DNA of 35,052 nucleotides from an uncultured Bacteroides sp. (GTDB lineage: Bacteria; Bacteroidota; Bacteroidia; Bacteroidales; Bacteroidaceae). A program made the position numbers and the translations under genes. The notes below the pieces were generated by a model. It made no database searches, was not told the DNA's origin, and saw only the letters and a program-made list of their open reading frames with translations. The stretch is taken from contig CASELH010000073.1 of assembly GCA_949288715.1 (NCBI GenBank), positions 1 through 35,052 on the forward strand. Reading direction: 5' to 3'. The number at the start of each line of letters is the position of its first letter. Position 1 is the first letter of the stretch. Below are positions 33,825 to 35,052 of this stretch, piece after piece.

Positions 33825-34817
33825 ATGGACATAGATTTTGTAATCACGTGGGTCGATATGAACGACCCGGAGTGGCAAGCCGATTTCATGAAGTACTCCG
33901 GCCGTAAGGAGAACACCAAAAACGGTGTTTCCGAAGCCCGCTTCCGCGATTACGGTTTCCTGAAATACTGGTTTCGCGGGGTGGAGAAGTTTGCCCCCTG
34001 GGTGCGCAAAATCCACTTTGTGACCAGCGGCCAGAAGCCGGAGTGGCTCGACGAGAGCAACCCGAAGCTTCACTTGGTGAGCCATAAGGACTATATTCCC
34101 GCACAGTTCTTGCCCACGTTCAACTCGGTGGTGATAGAGCGGTACCTGAATAAGATTCCTGGTTTGGCGGAACATTTTGTCTATTTTAATGATGATTTCT
34201 ATATTATAAAAGAAGTGGGCATGGAACGTTTCTTTAAAAACGGGTTGCCTTGCGATATCGCGACTTTCCTATATAATCCTTCTTGGTCGCAATGGTATAA
34301 GCGCATCAAGAATAACCTGAGAATTATTAACCAGCATTTCGATAAAAAAGAGGTGATGGCACGCTATTATGATAAGTGGTTTGACAAGAGCTATGGCTCA
34401 AGAGCACGGTGGAATTATATATTGAAGCCCTATGGGAAATTTATCACCTTACGCACGCCACACAATGCTCAGCCTTATTTGAAGGCTACGTTTGAGGAAG
34501 TTTGGGCGGTTGCTGGAAAAGAACTGATCGACACATCGGTCAACAGATTTCGGGCATTGAACGATTATACACCAGAACTCTTCCGCACCTGGCAAATCTG
34601 TAAGGGAAACTTTGAACCCTACAACACCTATCGCGACACGAAGATGTTTCCGCTCATGATTCGCCCCAAGCAGGCAGTCAGGGCCATTTACGAGCAAGCT
34701 TACTCGCTGGTGTGCCTCAATGACAACGTGCATATTCGCAACTACGCGCAGGTGATGGAAAATATCCGTAATGCTTTCGAGCACATCTTGCCCGAAAAGT
34801 CGAGCTTTGAGTGTTGA
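33825..34817 (+). CDS. Stealth-family capsule-type sugar-1-phosphate transferase
   Basis: Stealth proteins transfer hexose-1-phosphate units in capsular or exopolysaccharide synthesis. The 330-aa product shows conserved region 1 (MDIDFVITWVDMNDPEW). Region 2 follows: FRDYGFLKYWFRGVEKFAPW, VRKIHFVTSGQKPEWLDESN, TFNSVVIERYLNKIPGLAEH and FVYFNDDFYI. A later segment has LRTPHNAQPYLKATFEEVW. No signal peptide or membrane helix is seen. It begins 48 nt after the acyltransferase and probably shares its transcript, which suggests a surface glycan function. No other glycosyltransferases lie in the window. Confidence 0.9.
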   Translation: MDIDFVITWVDMNDPEWQADFMKYSGRKENTKNGVSEARFRDYGFLKYWFRGVEKFAPWVRKIHFVTSGQKPEWLDESNPKLHLVSHKDYIPAQFLPTFNSVVIERYLNKIPGLAEHFVYFNDDFYIIKEVGMERFFKNGLPCDIATFLYNPSWSQWYKRIKNNLRIINQHFDKKEVMARYYDKWFDKSYGSRARWNYILKPYGKFITLRTPHNAQPYLKATFEEVWAVAGKELIDTSVNRFRALNDYTPELFRTWQICKGNFEPYNTYRDTKMFPLMIRPKQAVRAIYEQAYSLVCLNDNVHIRNYAQVMENIRNAFEHILPEKSSFEC

Positions 34818-35052
34818 AAGCCTCTGCATAGTAAGCTTGAAGCGTTGAACGTAAAGCCTTCTAAGAAATGAAGGGAATATTTTCATATTTAGCTTATATG
34901 ATAAATGGGAATTTAACTGTGCATTTAGATGGCACGCAGATGACGCAGATATAGCAGATGACCGCAGATTCTTAAGGGCTGCGCCATGTATCTGTCATTC
35001 TGAGCGCAAGCGAAGAATCTCCTACTTGCTCCTGCTTTTAGGAGATGCTTCA
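34818..35052. other. Terminal intergenic region with repeats
   Basis: No gene is seen. TAAATGGGAATTTA near 34903 recalls the outer edge of hairpin copies A-C. The remainder is the repeat described next, and the window stops inside this region. Confidence 0.5.
34929..35023 (-). repeat. Dispersed repeat, inverted partner of 86-160, fused to a second repeat
   Basis: ATGGCACGCAGATGACGCAG at 34929 through GGGCTGCGCCATGTATCTGT to CATTCTG (35002) is the reverse complement of 86-160 with modest change. From 34988 it continues as CTGTCATTCTGAGCGCAAGC and GAAGAATCTCC, related to 12185-12227. Two dispersed families therefore overlap here. Confidence 0.75.

Overview
The window reads as chromosome of a gut-type Bacteroidales bacterium, most likely Bacteroides or a close relative. 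The grounds are a DUF6242 lipoprotein beside uppS, a BamA/OmpH/OmpH set, a type V (FimA/Mfa) fimbrial locus with DUF3575 and DUF3868 partners, a DUF6377 membrane regulator, -7 boxes of the Bacteroides TAnnTTTG type, and intergenic regions full of palindromic repeats. I cannot name the species.

Layout. (1) 322-7441: an envelope block on the + strand. It holds a DUF6242 lipoprotein, uppS (undecaprenyl lipid carrier synthesis), bamA (outer-membrane protein insertion), two OmpH/Skp-like periplasmic chaperones and murI (D-glutamate for peptidoglycan). (2) 7618-21283: a fimbrial locus. A minus-strand membrane-anchored HTH regulator (DUF6377) diverges from DUF3575, DUF3868/OmpA-like, a major fimbrillin, a shortened Mfa2-like anchor, and two very large tip-type lipoproteins. 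Both large genes are broken as read: one has an in-frame TGA, the other an in-frame TAG plus a frameshift. (3) 21672-22606: a 374-bp-period tandem array of tiny membrane-protein genes. Each unit pairs an about 80-aa two-helix protein with a 34-aa one-helix protein; the third unit has lost most of its first gene. The 34-aa genes are below usual annotation cut-offs. (4) 22634-27742: DUF2007, proB, proA and priA, tightly packed. (5) 28018-28762: a DUF1016/YhcG-type nuclease gene that has lost its catalytic domain. (6) 28765-34817: a low-molecular-weight phosphatase, a convergent PgpH-like 7TM-HD phosphodiesterase, then gltX, a lipid A type acyltransferase and a Stealth-type sugar-phosphate transferase.

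Intergenic spaces carry at least five repeat families: long hairpins with CACAGATGACACAGAT-type arms, a 24-bp near-palindrome with GAGACGTGGCG, IR-bounded MITE-like blocks, (CTCAATT)n tracts, and an about 85-bp block found just after two stop codons. No tRNA, rRNA, CRISPR array, transposase or phage gene was recognised.

The best candidate for something undescribed is the tandem two-gene micro-protein array. The second is the decaying tip-adhesin pair, whose C-termini look like starch-binding (CBM26-like) modules. All domain names come from reading motifs by eye; no searches were run.
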